64,000 nt of DNA, taken from contig NZ_CVTD020000026.1 in the NCBI RefSeq assembly GCF_002904165.1, positions 79,586-143,585 of the forward strand. The letters run 5' to 3'. The translations under genes were made by a program, and so were the position numbers. The notes beneath the pieces are model-generated. The model did no database searches, was not told the origin of the DNA, and worked only from the letters and a program-made list of their open reading frames with translations. Each line of letters starts with the position of its first letter. Within the stretch, counting starts at the first letter, position 1. This DNA is from Herbinix hemicellulosilytica. Its GTDB lineage: Bacteria; Bacillota; Clostridia; Lachnospirales; Lachnospiraceae. Below, in pieces: positions 17,925-26,435 of the stretch.

Positions 17925-20003
17925 TCAAAGTTTTATAAAATTATACGGTAGTCCCATCTTTTGAAGAAGAATCTTTTCTCTCATCTGGCAGCTAAAAATA
18001 AGCACCTGTCTGCGGCCACCTATTTTTTCTAGGGTAGCCCTTAATCTGTTATCGTCATACAGGACAAAACTGTCGTCCAAAATAAGAGGCATATTGTCAC
18101 CGCCAAAAAGCAGGTCGGCTACCGCAAGGCGAAGAGCAAAGTAAATCTGGTCTATTGTGCCTGCACTAAGCCTGTCAAGTTTATATAAATTATCTTGCCA
18201 TGAAACCTGTATATTCAGTTCTTCATCTATTTTAATATCCTTATACTTTCCGTTTGTAACCTCACTTATAATACTGGCTACCGCCAAGTTCAGCTCTTTT
18301 CCGAAACTGTCATGAATAGTTTCCGAAAGTCTGTTTATCGTATTAATGGCTAAATCAATGGCCGAAACTTCCGCTTCGGCTTCCTTTTTCCTTTGCAGCA
18401 TTTCTTCATATTGTGCTTTATTTTTTAAAAGCAGAGTTTCATTATCCTCCATACTTGAAAGTTCCCAATTTATTTTCTCAATTTTAAGCTTAATGTCGCC
18501 CAGCTCGGCGTTAAGGCGGCTTATATTATTTTCTTTTTGTTTCTTTTTTTGGTTTATAATATCCTTTAGCCTTTGTATTTCCCGGTCAGTTAGTTCTTCC
18601 GCAGGAATAAAATTTCTCATATAAAGCATAATTGCATCATGCAGTTCATCACAATTATCTTCAAGGGATTTTGCCCGTTCAAGCATATTATCCAGGGCCT
18701 TTTTGCCATGTTCCAAAGAAACGGTAAGCTCCAAATATTCCTCATGTTTTTTGGCAAGTTCCGAAAGTGAAGAAACCCGGTACTTATCAAATATCTGCTT
18801 AAGTTGCTTTTCGGCATTGGAGTTATGTTCCTTTAATTCTTTTATTTTTAAATCCCCGCTGTCCTTATTGATATTTTTATTGTTAATAAAAATTACTCCT
18901 CCTATACCGAGCAAAACCGCTAGTACCGCAGTTAAAGCCGCAAACGACCGGGTAATTACGTAAGCAGCCAGGCTTAAAATAACCGAACCCAATGCATATG
19001 TAAACGCTTTCTTTCTGCCGTTTATAATTTTATCTTCTTTTACTTTATAGACATTATGAATCTCTTCCATGTAACGGGACAGGTCCATATCCAGCCGCCT
19101 GGCTTCGTTAAGATCGTTTCTTAAGGTTGAAGCTTGCGATGCTTTATGTTGTAACCCTTCTATTTCTGACCGTAGCTTTTCGATTTGAACTTTCAGGCGG
19201 TCATATTCTTTTGTATATTCCTTATATCTTATGAACCTTTCAATTATTGCCGGAAGCTCATCCATAAGTTTTGCTTCTTTTTGAAAATCATATGAATTAA
19301 GTAATTCCAGTTCCTTTATTATCCTGTCTTTTTCTGCTTCCAGCCCTTTTAACTCTTCGGTCAGTAAATTTATTTTTTCTTCCGCCTCTTCCCCCTCTTT
19401 AATTTTTTCGGCAAGCTCTTTAAGCTTAAGTTCATATGGTACGGACTCCAGGGCCTTTTTCTTTTGCTTTAAAAGCTCGGTTGCTTTAACTACATTCACT
19501 TCTTTGCTTTTTGATATGGATAAGTTGGTTATATAATTTTTTATCTGGGCAGCCAACTCGGCATCGGTGCGGGCTTTTAACTGCCCTATGCTTACCGTGT
19601 TTCGAAAAGCCGCCTCACTTAACCCCGGTATAAGCTCACCGATATGGCCTTCTTTAAGTTTAATTTCCCTCCCTGTTTCTAAATCTGTAACGGTAAAACA
19701 ACGGTCGTTTGCGTGAAAGCTCCTAATCAGGCGATAATGTTTATCCCCCACCAAAATGTCCATCTGTCCACCGTATGCACCGGGATAATTCCAGGGCAGA
19801 TATCTGGTGTATATATCATCTTTTGAAGCCGCGCCTCTTCCTCTAAGTCTTTCAATACCAAACAACATTCCCTTGATAAATGCATGCAGGGTGGATTTGC
19901 CAGCCTCATTTTCTCCGTATATTATATTTATTCCCGGCTTTAAAATTATTTCCCGTCCGGAAAACTTTCCGAAATAATCAAGTTTTAACCTGGTTATAAG
20001 CAC
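17925..20003 (-). CDS. YhaN-like SMC/SbcC-type ATPase
   Basis: A 692-residue ABC-type ATPase: Walker A GENEAGKST at 30-38, long coiled coils, signature LSAGTIDQIYFALRL and Walker B PLILDDSF near the C-terminus. It begins with GTG after GGGGGAAAAATA. It partners the Mre11/SbcD-like nuclease 66 bp upstream in the same direction, the YhaO-YhaN arrangement of Firmicutes. In the middle, where SbcC/Rad50 have a CxxC zinc hook, there are two adjacent hydrophobic helices (about 333-372). Probably acts in DNA end processing, but the hydrophobic hairpin suggests membrane contact. Function is not experimentally clear to me. Confidence 0.85.
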   Translation of the reverse strand: MLITRLKLDYFGKFSGREIILKPGINIIYGENEAGKSTLHAFIKGMLFGIERLRGRGAASKDDIYTRYLPWNYPGAYGGQMDILVGDKHYRLIRSFHANDRCFTVTDLETGREIKLKEGHIGELIPGLSEAAFRNTVSIGQLKARTDAELAAQIKNYITNLSISKSKEVNVVKATELLKQKKKALESVPYELKLKELAEKIKEGEEAEEKINLLTEELKGLEAEKDRIIKELELLNSYDFQKEAKLMDELPAIIERFIRYKEYTKEYDRLKVQIEKLRSEIEGLQHKASQASTLRNDLNEARRLDMDLSRYMEEIHNVYKVKEDKIINGRKKAFTYALGSVILSLAAYVITRSFAALTAVLAVLLGIGGVIFINNKNINKDSGDLKIKELKEHNSNAEKQLKQIFDKYRVSSLSELAKKHEEYLELTVSLEHGKKALDNMLERAKSLEDNCDELHDAIMLYMRNFIPAEELTDREIQRLKDIINQKKKQKENNISRLNAELGDIKLKIEKINWELSSMEDNETLLLKNKAQYEEMLQRKKEAEAEVSAIDLAINTINRLSETIHDSFGKELNLAVASIISEVTNGKYKDIKIDEELNIQVSWQDNLYKLDRLSAGTIDQIYFALRLAVADLLFGGDNMPLILDDSFVLYDDNRLRATLEKIGGRRQVLIFSCQMREKILLQKMGLPYNFIKL

Positions 20004-20069
20004 TATTTTTCCCCCTTTTTGTGCCTTTCAGGGTCTAATTCCAAATCTATATTAAATAAATTCGAATAA

Positions 20070-21140
20070 CTAAATACCGTCTGTATCTCTTGCTCCGAGC
20101 AGGGCTTCTATTCCATAATAAAGAGCCTTTCTTGCCGTTTCTTCCTGATTACTTTCTTTTATTTCTTTAATAAACATACCGATCAGGTTATCGGCATTTT
20201 CCAGATACAAAGCATCAAAATCGTAATCCGGAACCGATTCGTCTGTAACTTCAAGAATATTACCTAAAGAATATATAGCATCTTTGTCAAACCGTATATT
20301 TTCATCCCTAAGACCTTTGATAAGAATTTGATATATATGCTGCTGCCCTTCTTCGGAAATTTTCTCTTTTATTAAATCTACTAAAGCCCCGTTTGTAGTT
20401 TGTGAAGACACCGTTATATCAAATTTTTTATATTCCCGCAGAGAGCTTTTTATAAATCTAATTTCAGTCTGCTTCTTACCGTTCTTTTTGATTTCTCCAA
20501 GAATATACCCTCTTGGTCCCGTCTCATTTTTATCAAGCGGCTCAAGGGAACCGGCATAGGCCATATTTTCGCTTATAATCTCAGGCTTATGAATATGCCC
20601 CAGGGCAATATAGTCAAAACCGGCATTAAGAAGCCTCTTTCTGTTTATTGGAATGTTCTTTTCGTCCCCTCCGTGGGCAATAAGGATATTTATTGAATCG
20701 CCCTTTGCCGGCTGTACCGAATCATACAATGGGTCTGTTATATCCCTTTTTAAATAGCTAAAGCCGTATACAAAAGTATCGATATTGGAAAAATATACGG
20801 ATTCTATCGTATCATTAAGAAACATATATACTTTTTCATCCCAATTAAATCCCGCATAATGGGATCTGGGCCCAATGTAGTCATGGTTTCCTGCCATCAA
20901 TACAACCCGGGCGGTTTCCAGTTTTGAAAAGCAGTAATTTACTTCCTTAAGCTCTCTTAACAATGGTTGCCTGTGAAACAAATCACCGGCAATAAGAAGG
21001 AGGTCAGCCTTTTCTCTGTTGCATACTTCTATAATATTTTTAAAACTATCCCATATTTCTCTTTGGCGTAAATCAGCCCAGGGCTTGTCCGAATCCGGCG
21101 TTGCCCCAAGATGTACGTCCGCAATATGTACAAACTTCAT
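20070..21140 (-). CDS. SbcD/Mre11-like DNA repair metallophosphoesterase (YhaO-like)
   Basis: A 356-residue calcineurin-type phosphoesterase. Metal-binding motifs in order: HIADVHLG, LIAGDLFHR, MAGNHDY, NILIAHGGD and ALGHIHKPE. These match the five motifs of Mre11/SbcD nucleases. The C-terminal third is a capping/ATPase-interaction region. It is the first gene of a two-gene unit with the YhaN-like ATPase, so the likely complex is an exonuclease/endonuclease acting on DNA ends or hairpins. AAGGAGGG precedes the ATG. Confidence 0.9.
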   Translation of the reverse strand: MKFVHIADVHLGATPDSDKPWADLRQREIWDSFKNIIEVCNREKADLLLIAGDLFHRQPLLRELKEVNYCFSKLETARVVLMAGNHDYIGPRSHYAGFNWDEKVYMFLNDTIESVYFSNIDTFVYGFSYLKRDITDPLYDSVQPAKGDSINILIAHGGDEKNIPINRKRLLNAGFDYIALGHIHKPEIISENMAYAGSLEPLDKNETGPRGYILGEIKKNGKKQTEIRFIKSSLREYKKFDITVSSQTTNGALVDLIKEKISEEGQQHIYQILIKGLRDENIRFDKDAIYSLGNILEVTDESVPDYDFDALYLENADNLIGMFIKEIKESNQEETARKALYYGIEALLGARDTDGI

Positions 21141-21414
21141 AAGCTCCCTCCTTTATATATTCCTGTGCCGTAACTTTATTGGTCCGATTATGTTAATAAA
21201 TTCTCCCGATATGTTTAATTAATATTTCAAAATATCTTTTACCGAAATGATTAATTATATGTTTATAATTTAAATTATAACACAGCCTAAGAACAAACAT
21301 CAAGGAAACCGCGAACATTCATTCTGGCTGTTTAATACTTGTATTCAGTACTAATTCTTGACTTATGCGGCATATATCTGTATAATCTTCAAAAATATCC
21401 GGAAGGTGATTGCC

Positions 21415-21954
21415 ATGAAAACTATTGAAACCGAACGGCTTATATTAAGGCCTTTTACAGAAACGGACCTGGATGATTTATATGAGTATGCCCAAAGCCC
21501 AAATGTCGGACCGAATGCGGGATGGAAGCCCCATGAAAGTCCGGATGAATCGAAAGCCATATTAAAGGATTTTATGGAAAATGACGAAGTATTGGCCATC
21601 GTATGGAAAGAAAACAATAAAGTAATAGGCTCAATAGGCTTGCATAATGACGTTTTCAGGTCTATCGACAATGTCAAAATGATGGGATATGTACTGTCGG
21701 AAGACTATTGGGGCCGAGGTATTACAACAGAAGCAGCCAAAGCTGTTCTAAAATATGCCTTTACCGATTTAGGCCTATACATGGTTACGATCCGCCATTA
21801 TCCTTTTAATATCAGATCAAAAAGGGTCATTGAAAAATGCGGTTTTGCTTATGAAGGGACCTTAAGATATTGTGCCAGGATATATAACGGTAATATTTAT
21901 GATGTGGTATGCTACTCCATGACTAAAGAAGAATGGGAAAAATTATATGGCTGA
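21415..21954 (+). CDS. GNAT N-acetyltransferase, RimJ/RimL type
   Basis: A 179-residue acetyltransferase starting MKTIETERLILRPF, the standard opening of this subgroup. It contains the acetyl-CoA binding region (LSEDYWGRGITTEAAKAV) and the NIRSKRVIEKCGF motif. I use ATG 21415, with GGAAGGTGA upstream, rather than the in-frame ATG 19 codons earlier. The substrate (ribosomal protein N-terminus, antibiotic or small molecule) cannot be told. Single gene with its own terminator. Confidence 0.88.
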   Translation: MKTIETERLILRPFTETDLDDLYEYAQSPNVGPNAGWKPHESPDESKAILKDFMENDEVLAIVWKENNKVIGSIGLHNDVFRSIDNVKMMGYVLSEDYWGRGITTEAAKAVLKYAFTDLGLYMVTIRHYPFNIRSKRVIEKCGFAYEGTLRYCARIYNGNIYDVVCYSMTKEEWEKLYG

Positions 21955-21996
21955 TATAACACAATACTTATACTTATATAAAAATATTAATATATT

Positions 21997-22039
21997 AAAA
22001 AAGGTACTGACAGAATACCGATCTGGCCGTACCTTTTTC
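21997..22039 (+). terminator. Terminator after the GNAT gene
   Basis: AAAAAGGTAC and GTACCTTTTT pair around an internal loop, with the T-run belonging to the stem. It could serve both strands. Confidence 0.75.
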
Positions 22040-22138
22040 TAAATTTGATTAATCAACATAATACATTTTTTTCGGGTCTCCGTTATTAAATTGTAATATA
22101 ATTCCGGGCTTTTAGGCCGACTCTTTTTAAACTAATAA

Positions 22139-22441
22139 TCAATTATTTTTACCTGCCGAAGTATTGGTGTCAGGCATACTTTCCTGTCCGTTATTTGGTA
22201 TTAAATGCCTTATTAGTTCATGGGTGCCGGTTGAAGCAAGCCCGCTAGCAAGACCACCAAGCAAAATCTCCGGCGTAAACTGCCATCCGTTTATCCACAA
22301 GTTCAATATGACACCCGTAATACCCATTATAAGAGGTATGTATTTATTGGGTATAAAAGAAATACTGTGCTTTATAATATATCCTAAGCATAAACAAATT
22401 CCCAGTACCACCAATACTACATATCTTGCCAAAAACTCCAT
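22139..22441 (-). CDS. Holin-like small membrane protein
   Basis: A 100-residue protein with three hydrophobic segments (about 5-21, 35-50 and 58-76) and a short polar Asn/Ser-rich tail. The pattern YIPLIMGITGVILNLWINGW...EILLGGLASGLASTGTHE resembles phage holins of the Hol44/Phage_holin_5 type. There are no other phage genes and no endolysin next to it, so it is either a domesticated holin or a small membrane protein of another function. AGGGGG lies eight bases before the ATG. Confidence 0.6.
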   Translation of the reverse strand: MEFLARYVVLVVLGICLCLGYIIKHSISFIPNKYIPLIMGITGVILNLWINGWQFTPEILLGGLASGLASTGTHELIRHLIPNNGQESMPDTNTSAGKNN

Positions 22442-22543
22442 TCGGATACCCCCTTAAATTACAGTCCCAACAGGCTTTTACCTTGTCTATTAAATAGATA
22501 TGCTTGTTTTCTTATGCAAATACCAATATTATCTAATATTTGC

Positions 22544-22572
22544 TTGACATAGTAAATTGTTGATGGTAACTT
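22544..22572 (+). promoter_or_regulatory. Promoter of the 22607 membrane protein gene
   Basis: TTGACA at 22544-22549, a 17-base spacer and TAACTT at 22567-22572 preceded by TGG, an extended -10 form. Confidence 0.5.
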
Positions 22573-22606
22573 ACATATATACCTTATTTAAGTAGATAGG
22601 GAGAAC

Positions 22607-23269
22607 ATGATGAGCTACTTAAAAAGCATACAATATATAGAAAGCAAACATCAGCTAAAAGGGGAATATGAAAAAGCTTTCATGTCTATAGAAAAGTTTT
22701 ATGTTAATAGCTATCCAAGACAAAGCATAGATGTTCAAATAGCTCTGCACCGAATTCTTGATAATTTTCTTGCTGCACAAAAGGAAGGCAAACCCTTAAC
22801 AGAAGTGATCGGTTCCGATATAAAAAAATATGCCCTTAAAATGATTGACACAGGCAGCAAAGTCAAAAAGTTGGTATCATATATTGCTGCGCTTTTATGG
22901 CTTGCTTTATTTTTAATATTTATAGATAACATGCCAAATGAAATCCATAAAGGAGCTCCTTTGCCTTTTATCGTAAATCAGTTAATTATTCCTTTATCGG
23001 TTTTATTAACTGAATTTATACGTGGCTTATGTAAAAGATACTTCTTTTTTAAGCCGGATATATACAGATATTTAAACTTTATGCTAACTTTCCTGTTAAC
23101 TCTCCTGATAATTTTTCGTGAACATATACCCTACGGCAGCGTAACATTGGTCCAAATTCCTTTTTCAGTGTTTATAACCCTATTCGTTGCTTCAACAATA
23201 TTTATTATAGTGGCATTATGTATTTCAATTATAAAGACTAAATTAAAAAAACGTTATCTTTCAGTGTAA
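22607..23269 (+). CDS. Membrane protein with DUF1129/DUF1048-like N-terminus
   Basis: 220 residues. The first 95 are soluble and helical, with LHRILDNFLAAQKEGKPLTEVIGSDIKKY, whose pattern (helix, short Q-x-EGK turn, V-x-G-D-D/S-I) resembles the cytoplasmic DUF1129/DUF1048 domains often found next to PadR regulators. Four hydrophobic helices follow at about 98-118, 130-148, 165-182 and 190-213, ending in a basic tail. No PadR gene is adjacent. I do not know a function; similarity is by pattern only. Start: AGGGAGAAC before two consecutive ATG codons, either of which may be used. Confidence 0.6.
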   Translation: MMSYLKSIQYIESKHQLKGEYEKAFMSIEKFYVNSYPRQSIDVQIALHRILDNFLAAQKEGKPLTEVIGSDIKKYALKMIDTGSKVKKLVSYIAALLWLALFLIFIDNMPNEIHKGAPLPFIVNQLIIPLSVLLTEFIRGLCKRYFFFKPDIYRYLNFMLTFLLTLLIIFREHIPYGSVTLVQIPFSVFITLFVASTIFIIVALCISIIKTKLKKRYLSV

Positions 23270-23361
23270 AAATGTAAACCGGCAGATAAACCGAAAATTA
23301 ACACAGGTTAAAATTCCCCTTCGGTATACATATATGAATTTTGTACCATGCAGGGTTTATT

Positions 23362-23390
23362 TTGACAGTGTTATCTATATGCAATATAAT
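23362..23390 (+). promoter_or_regulatory. Consensus promoter of the Big2 protein gene
   Basis: TTGACA (23362-23367), exactly 17 bases, TATAAT (23385-23390): a perfect vegetative consensus, which predicts strong expression of the secreted protein downstream. Confidence 0.75.
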
Positions 23391-23426
23391 TTACTTATTA
23401 AATCAGCCTGATGAAAGGAGACTGTT

Positions 23427-24185
23427 ATGAAAAAATTTATTTCATTCATTTTGATTCTTGCCTTGTGCATTCCTCTTATAAGTCCTGCAACCGCATCCGC
23501 AGCCACAACAATTAAACTGAATAAAACCAAACTTGAACTGCATGAAGGCGAATCCTATACCTTAAAATTAAAAGGCGCATCGGGAACCGTAAAATGGTCT
23601 AGCAGCAAAAAATCGGTTGCCACTGTGTCATCAAAAGGGAAAGTAAAGGCGGTAAAGGAAGGAAAAGCCACCATTATAGCTACATACAAAAATAAGACAT
23701 ACAAATGCAATGTAACCGTTATAAGCGGTAAAAAAGCCGATATAATTTTTACCGCATTTTTAACGGAAGATATGTCCTTAGAGGATTACGCAAAAACTTT
23801 CTATGGTGACAATCTGAAAATTTTAAATATAAAAGAATACGATGACGAACATATTGCGGTAACCATATACGAAACCGACAGACTTGAAATGGTCAAAGAA
23901 ATTAAAAATAATTATAAAGATTATGCTATATCCCTCATAGCAGATGATAATCTTAAAGGTATTTTTACCGATGTAAAAACCGATAAACTGTTTAAAAATA
24001 TCAAATTATATACTGACAAAGATGTTTTTGAAAGTTCTCCACTAGCACCTTTATTTGCCGTTATTTATTTCGGATTGGCAAGCGACACCATACAGGCCAT
24101 TAACCTGATAGATCCGGAAGACAGAATATGCAATATTACTATTATCGACAATGCTACCGGTGAAATTTTGCTTAGCATTGACTAA
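23427..24185 (+). CDS. Secreted protein with one Big2 (bacterial Ig-like) domain
   Basis: 252 residues. The N-terminus is a Sec signal peptide (MKKFISFILILALCIPLI) ending ATASAA. It is followed by a Big2 domain at about 30-98 with the marks LNKTKLELHEGESYTL, VKWSSSKKSVATVS, GKVKAVKEGKATI. The C-terminal 150 residues match nothing I recognise. Big2 domains occur in surface and adhesion proteins. There is no LPxTG or choline-binding anchor, so the protein is probably released or loosely attached. The perfect promoter at 23362 suggests abundance. AAAGGAGAC precedes ATG. Confidence 0.78.
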   Translation: MKKFISFILILALCIPLISPATASAATTIKLNKTKLELHEGESYTLKLKGASGTVKWSSSKKSVATVSSKGKVKAVKEGKATIIATYKNKTYKCNVTVISGKKADIIFTAFLTEDMSLEDYAKTFYGDNLKILNIKEYDDEHIAVTIYETDRLEMVKEIKNNYKDYAISLIADDNLKGIFTDVKTDKLFKNIKLYTDKDVFESSPLAPLFAVIYFGLASDTIQAINLIDPEDRICNITIIDNATGEILLSID

Positions 24186-24220
24186 GCCTTATTATTAGTA
24201 AATCAAGATCTCTCGTAAAG

Positions 24221-24276
24221 TGTGAACTGCATTTCCTTGTTTTTTAACATTGGTGTGCAGTTCACATTTAATTTTG
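24221..24276 (+). terminator. Terminator after the Big2 protein gene
   Basis: TGTGAACTGCA (24221-24231) pairs with TGCAGTTCACA (24256-24266), a perfect 11-bp stem, followed by TTTAATTTTG. Confidence 0.75.
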
Positions 24277-24404
24277 TATAACATTACTTATAAGTTTTAG
24301 AATCGGTCCTGTTTTAACAAAAATTAGCCTTTATTATGTCTGTTGTTTGACAGATGTCAAGATTCCTTAAATTATACCTTTACAAAATACTTAATTAATT
24401 TTAT

Positions 24405-24410
24405 TATACT
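24405..24410 (+). promoter_or_regulatory. -10 box of queT
   Basis: TATACT at 24405-24410. Transcription from here would begin at about 24415-24417, the first base of the riboswitch stem. A good -35 at 17 bases is lacking (TTTACA lies 20 bases upstream). Confidence 0.4.
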
Positions 24411-24414
24411 ATTT

Positions 24415-24455
24415 GTCAGTTCGAGACCTTCCTGACGTAAAACAAAACTAAAGGA
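24415..24455 (+). promoter_or_regulatory. preQ1-I riboswitch controlling queT
   Basis: A small H-type pseudoknot aptamer. P1 is GTCAG (24415-24419) with CTGAC (24432-24436), and the 12-base loop contains CCTT (24427-24430). An A-rich tail (GTAAAACAAAACTA) follows, and P2 forms when loop CCTT pairs with AAGG at 24451-24454. Because AAGGAG is the ribosome binding site of queT, ligand binding should hide it and block translation. Layout and tail match preQ1-I aptamers such as that of Thermoanaerobacter tengcongensis. The gene downstream, a queuosine-precursor transporter, fits. Confidence 0.82.
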
Positions 24456-24463
24456 GAATTAAT

Positions 24464-24946
24464 ATGAACAAGAAAACTTTGTACTTAACACAGGCAGCCG
24501 TAATTGCCGCAATTTACACCGTATTGGTCTTTGTATTTCAGTATTCCAGTTTCGGGCCGATACAATTTCGTATAGCAGAAGCGCTTACGGTTCTTCCCTA
24601 CTTTACCCCTGCTGCCATACCGGGCGTTACCATTGGGTGTTTATTAAGCAATATCCTTTTTAGAGCGGATATCCTGGATATTATTTTCGGAACCCTGGCA
24701 ACCCTAATAGCAGCCATACTTTCTTATGTATTAAGGTTCAATAAATACCTGGTTCCTATTCCCCCTATAGTGGTAAATGCCATAGTTGTTCCCTTTGTAT
24801 TAAAGTATGCATATTTCGAAGCTGATCCCATCCCTCTTATGATGTGTACCGTGGGATTAGGCCAGTTGGTTTCTGCAGGGATAATAGGAATGATTTTATT
24901 GTTTGCTTTGGAAAAAGTAAGATATGTAATCTTTAAAAACAATTAA
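24464..24946 (+). CDS. queT: Queuosine-precursor ECF transporter S component QueT
   Basis: A 160-residue integral membrane protein with five to six hydrophobic segments and the QueT marks QFRIAEALTVLP and ALTVLPYFTPAAIPGVTIGCLLSN. As an S component it binds preQ1 or a related queuosine precursor and delivers it with the shared ECF ATPase/T module, whose genes are not in the window. The start lies nine bases after AAAGGAG, which is part of the preQ1 riboswitch. Single gene, ending at a strong terminator. Confidence 0.92.
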   Translation: MNKKTLYLTQAAVIAAIYTVLVFVFQYSSFGPIQFRIAEALTVLPYFTPAAIPGVTIGCLLSNILFRADILDIIFGTLATLIAAILSYVLRFNKYLVPIPPIVVNAIVVPFVLKYAYFEADPIPLMMCTVGLGQLVSAGIIGMILLFALEKVRYVIFKNN

Positions 24947-25048
24947 TTAGAGCCTAATGCTATAGGCCGTTTGGCATATATTATTAACTTTTAATCTGTT
25001 AAAATGAGTTTATATTCTTAAATACTTACTGCTTATCAGTAAAAATAA

Positions 25049-25113
25049 TGCCGTGACCGGATGTTATTGCCTGACTCTATGTCATACTTTAACTCCCGTC
25101 ACGGCAGTTTTTT
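25049..25113 (+). terminator. Terminator of queT
   Basis: TGCCGTGAC (25049-25057) pairs with GTCACGGCA (25098-25106), followed by GTTTTTT. It lies about 100 bp after queT. Between here and 25239 two further inverted repeats occur (see findings). Confidence 0.8.
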
Positions 25114-25238
25114 ATATGTCTTTCAATGTCTACCGGTTATTTATTGATTCATTTGATATTTTGACTTCACCCATATGTTTTAACGTCAAAAGCAAATCTT
25201 AAATTATATGGCAAAGGATTCTCCAAATCCTTGGTGAT

Positions 25239-25267
25239 TTGCAGGATATAAGGCTTTATGTTATAAT
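25239..25267 (+). promoter_or_regulatory. Promoter of the HAD protein gene
   Basis: TTGCAG (25239-25244), 17 bases, TATAAT (25262-25267). The -35 overlaps the end of an inverted repeat (GCAAATC 25192-25198 with GATTTGC 25236-25242). Confidence 0.55.
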
Positions 25268-25357
25268 TACCTCAATTTTTATAAAATTATTTGAATTTTT
25301 CAGTTAATTAACCGGCAGTTTTAACATACCTTTAATTAAAGGGGGAAGATAATATTT

Positions 25358-26122
25358 ATGGGCGTATATAAAAATATAAACAACCTTACCATGCCAAAGA
25401 TGATTATATTTGACTATGGGCATACCCTCATTTATGAACAGGCTTTTGACAGCATAAAGGGAACCCAGGCTGTTATGGCCCACGCCATAAAAAACCCAAA
25501 AAACCTAACCGTATCGGAAGTAAACGAATTTGCCCGCAAATTGTATAGAGATCTCATCGGTTTTTCAAAAGAGCGTGATATAGAAATCTACAATCAGAAG
25601 TATCAAAATTTAGTTTATGAATATCTGGAAATCGAACTGGCCTTATCACCGAAAGAAACGGAAAAAATTTATTGGGATAATTCATCTCCCGGTGTTATAA
25701 TGCCTTATATAGACGAAGTTATAACTTATATAAATAAAAGAGGCATCAGAAGCGGTGTTATAAGCAATATCTCATTTTCTGGAGATACTCTTGCCGAAAG
25801 GATTAACCGCCTGATACCCCATAATAAATTTGAATTTATTATAGCTTCCAGTGAATACGTTTACCGCAAACCCAACAGGCTGCTTTTTGAGCTTGCCTTA
25901 AAAAAAGCCGGTTTAAAGCCGCAGGAAGTTTGGTTTTGCGGTGACAATATACGGGCCGATATTATAGGAGCTTCAAATGTCGGCATGTTTCCTGTATGGT
26001 ATGAAAGCAGCCTTGAATGTTTTTATTTGAACAAGACAGACAACATCCCACCCGATTGTGACTATTTGCATATAACCGATTGGAGAGAACTTATACAGGT
26101 TCTTGAACAACTGAAGCCTTAA
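25358..26122 (+). CDS. HAD-superfamily hydrolase with DYGHT motif I
   Basis: 254 residues with the four HAD motifs: FDYGHT (Asp19), SNIS (motif II Ser), YRKPNRLLF (motif III Lys) and CGDNIRADIIG (motif IV Asp). The cap is the helical C1 type. In motif I the second aspartate that acts as acid/base in most HAD phosphatases is replaced by glycine (D-Y-G-H-T). Substrate unknown. The start codon is the ATG after AGGGGGAAG; the next in-frame ATG at codon 12 lacks an SD. Confidence 0.8.
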   Translation: MGVYKNINNLTMPKMIIFDYGHTLIYEQAFDSIKGTQAVMAHAIKNPKNLTVSEVNEFARKLYRDLIGFSKERDIEIYNQKYQNLVYEYLEIELALSPKETEKIYWDNSSPGVIMPYIDEVITYINKRGIRSGVISNISFSGDTLAERINRLIPHNKFEFIIASSEYVYRKPNRLLFELALKKAGLKPQEVWFCGDNIRADIIGASNVGMFPVWYESSLECFYLNKTDNIPPDCDYLHITDWRELIQVLEQLKP

Positions 26123-26282
26123 ATATCTTTCTAAAATTATAATAGGAATAAAAATTACACTTATAATAATTTTTAATACATAACCTTAATGTTTATTAGC
26201 TGTATGTGCGCGCTGTAACCTAAATCTCATATTCTTTAAAACGTTTATTTTAATATTTATATTTTAATATTTTAAGTAAATC

Positions 26283-26318
26283 AAAAAGGGAAGGTATATC
26301 TATAAAGGAACCTTCCCT
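26283..26318 (-). terminator. Terminator of asnS
   Basis: AGGGAAGGT (26287-26295) pairs with ACCTTCCCT (26310-26318). On the minus strand the stem is followed by TTTTTGA. The rest of the 313-bp gap 26123-26435 is AT-rich and empty. Confidence 0.75.
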
Positions 26319-26435
26319 ATATATTATTTAATTTAAAATTGTATTATATTGATGTAATATTGCTGTATTTTAAATAAAAATAACTATTCTATATCTTATC
26401 TGTTTAGTACGACGCTGACTACGGAAAAATCTTGA

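Noticed and set aside
22139..22441. Prophage marker
   Set aside because: Holin-like gene alone, with no integrase, structural, lysin or regulator genes within 20 kb on either side.
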